64,000 bases of DNA, taken from Clostridia bacterium. Lineage in GTDB: Bacteria > Bacillota > Clostridia > Oscillospirales > Acutalibacteraceae. A model generated the notes under the pieces. It did not search any database. It was not told the DNA's origin and worked only from the letters and a program-made list of their open reading frames with translations. The stretch lies in the NCBI GenBank assembly GCA_017622555.1, contig JAGAQV010000014.1, positions 1-64,000 on the forward strand, given 5' to 3'. A program made the translations under genes and the position numbers. Of this stretch, positions 63,980-64,000 are shown in pieces. Position 1 is the first letter of the stretch; the number at the start of each line of letters is the position of its first letter.

Positions 63980-64000
63980 AAAATTTCAATATAAATTATG

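Noticed and set aside
1..64000. Defence system, biosynthetic cluster, prophage or CRISPR array
   Set aside because: I looked for nucleases with helicases, NRPS/PKS domains, phage structural genes and regular spacers; the window is almost wholly core genes.

Overview
The window is a dense, AT-rich stretch of core chromosome from a Gram-positive, endospore-forming Firmicute, most likely a class Clostridia organism of the Ruminococcaceae/Oscillospirales type. That placement is inferred from gene content and order, not from any search. The supporting features are the hup-rqcP-yabP-yabQ-divIC-yabR cluster with two sporulation genes, a SpoIIM-like gene next to xerD, lon followed by ysxC, T-box, S-box and RFN leaders, a single-chain PurL fused to its glutaminase domain, TrmFO, formate-tetrahydrofolate ligase and several oxygen-independent radical-SAM enzymes. 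I see no rRNA, tRNA, CRISPR array, prophage, transposase or toxin-antitoxin pair.

Layout. Positions 1-8.8 kb (+) hold a purine/one-carbon operon: AICAR transformylase (cut by the window edge), glyA, purD, purL, fhs. From there nearly everything is on the minus strand. 8.9-13.7 kb: rpsT, then a T-box(Asn)-controlled unit asnS-asnA-polysaccharide dehydratase. 13.75-21.8 kb: murI-ywiB-argS-pncB-lipoprotein-lon-ysxC. 21.85-23.4 kb: xerD-spoIIM. 23.8-24.5 kb (+): an isolated FabG-like reductase behind a promoter region with a repeated 10-base box. 24.55-28.5 kb: a divergent P-type ATPase, an endonuclease IV-like protein and YqeG. 28.55-29.1 kb: rpsU and secG. 29.1-47.4 kb: one nearly gapless string of sixteen genes (trmH, dprA, topA, trmFO, plsX, rnc, radical SAM, smc, PHP protein, ftsY, rdgB, yhbY, nadD, yqeK, rsfS, leuS). 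47.5-48.8 kb: infC-rpmI-rplT with an attenuator leader. 48.8-51.2 kb: metK under an S-box and ribU under an FMN riboswitch. 51.2-54.6 kb: the hup cluster. 54.7-62.6 kb: recJ-rel-dtd-MBL-hemZ-zinc ribbon-mtnN. 62.7-64 kb: a zinc-ribbon membrane protein and a TtcA-like thiolase.

How the genes fit together. The first operon couples purine synthesis to supply of 10-formyl-THF (Fhs) and C1 units (GlyA). MetK makes SAM and MtnN removes the SAM by-products. The minus-strand blocks are housekeeping functions: translation, chromosome segregation, secretion, DNA repair, stringent response.

Several start codons differ from the longest reading frame. infC appears to start at ATT. asnS and probably rel start at TTG. 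The longer asnS and infC frames begin inside terminator hairpins.

No clearly new multi-gene system is visible. The best leads are the rebuilt metK leader (an S-box followed by a hairpin-rich insert between 10-base direct repeats and a second terminator), a P-type ATPase with altered catalytic signatures, and a XerD-type recombinase with Lys in place of the first catalytic Arg.
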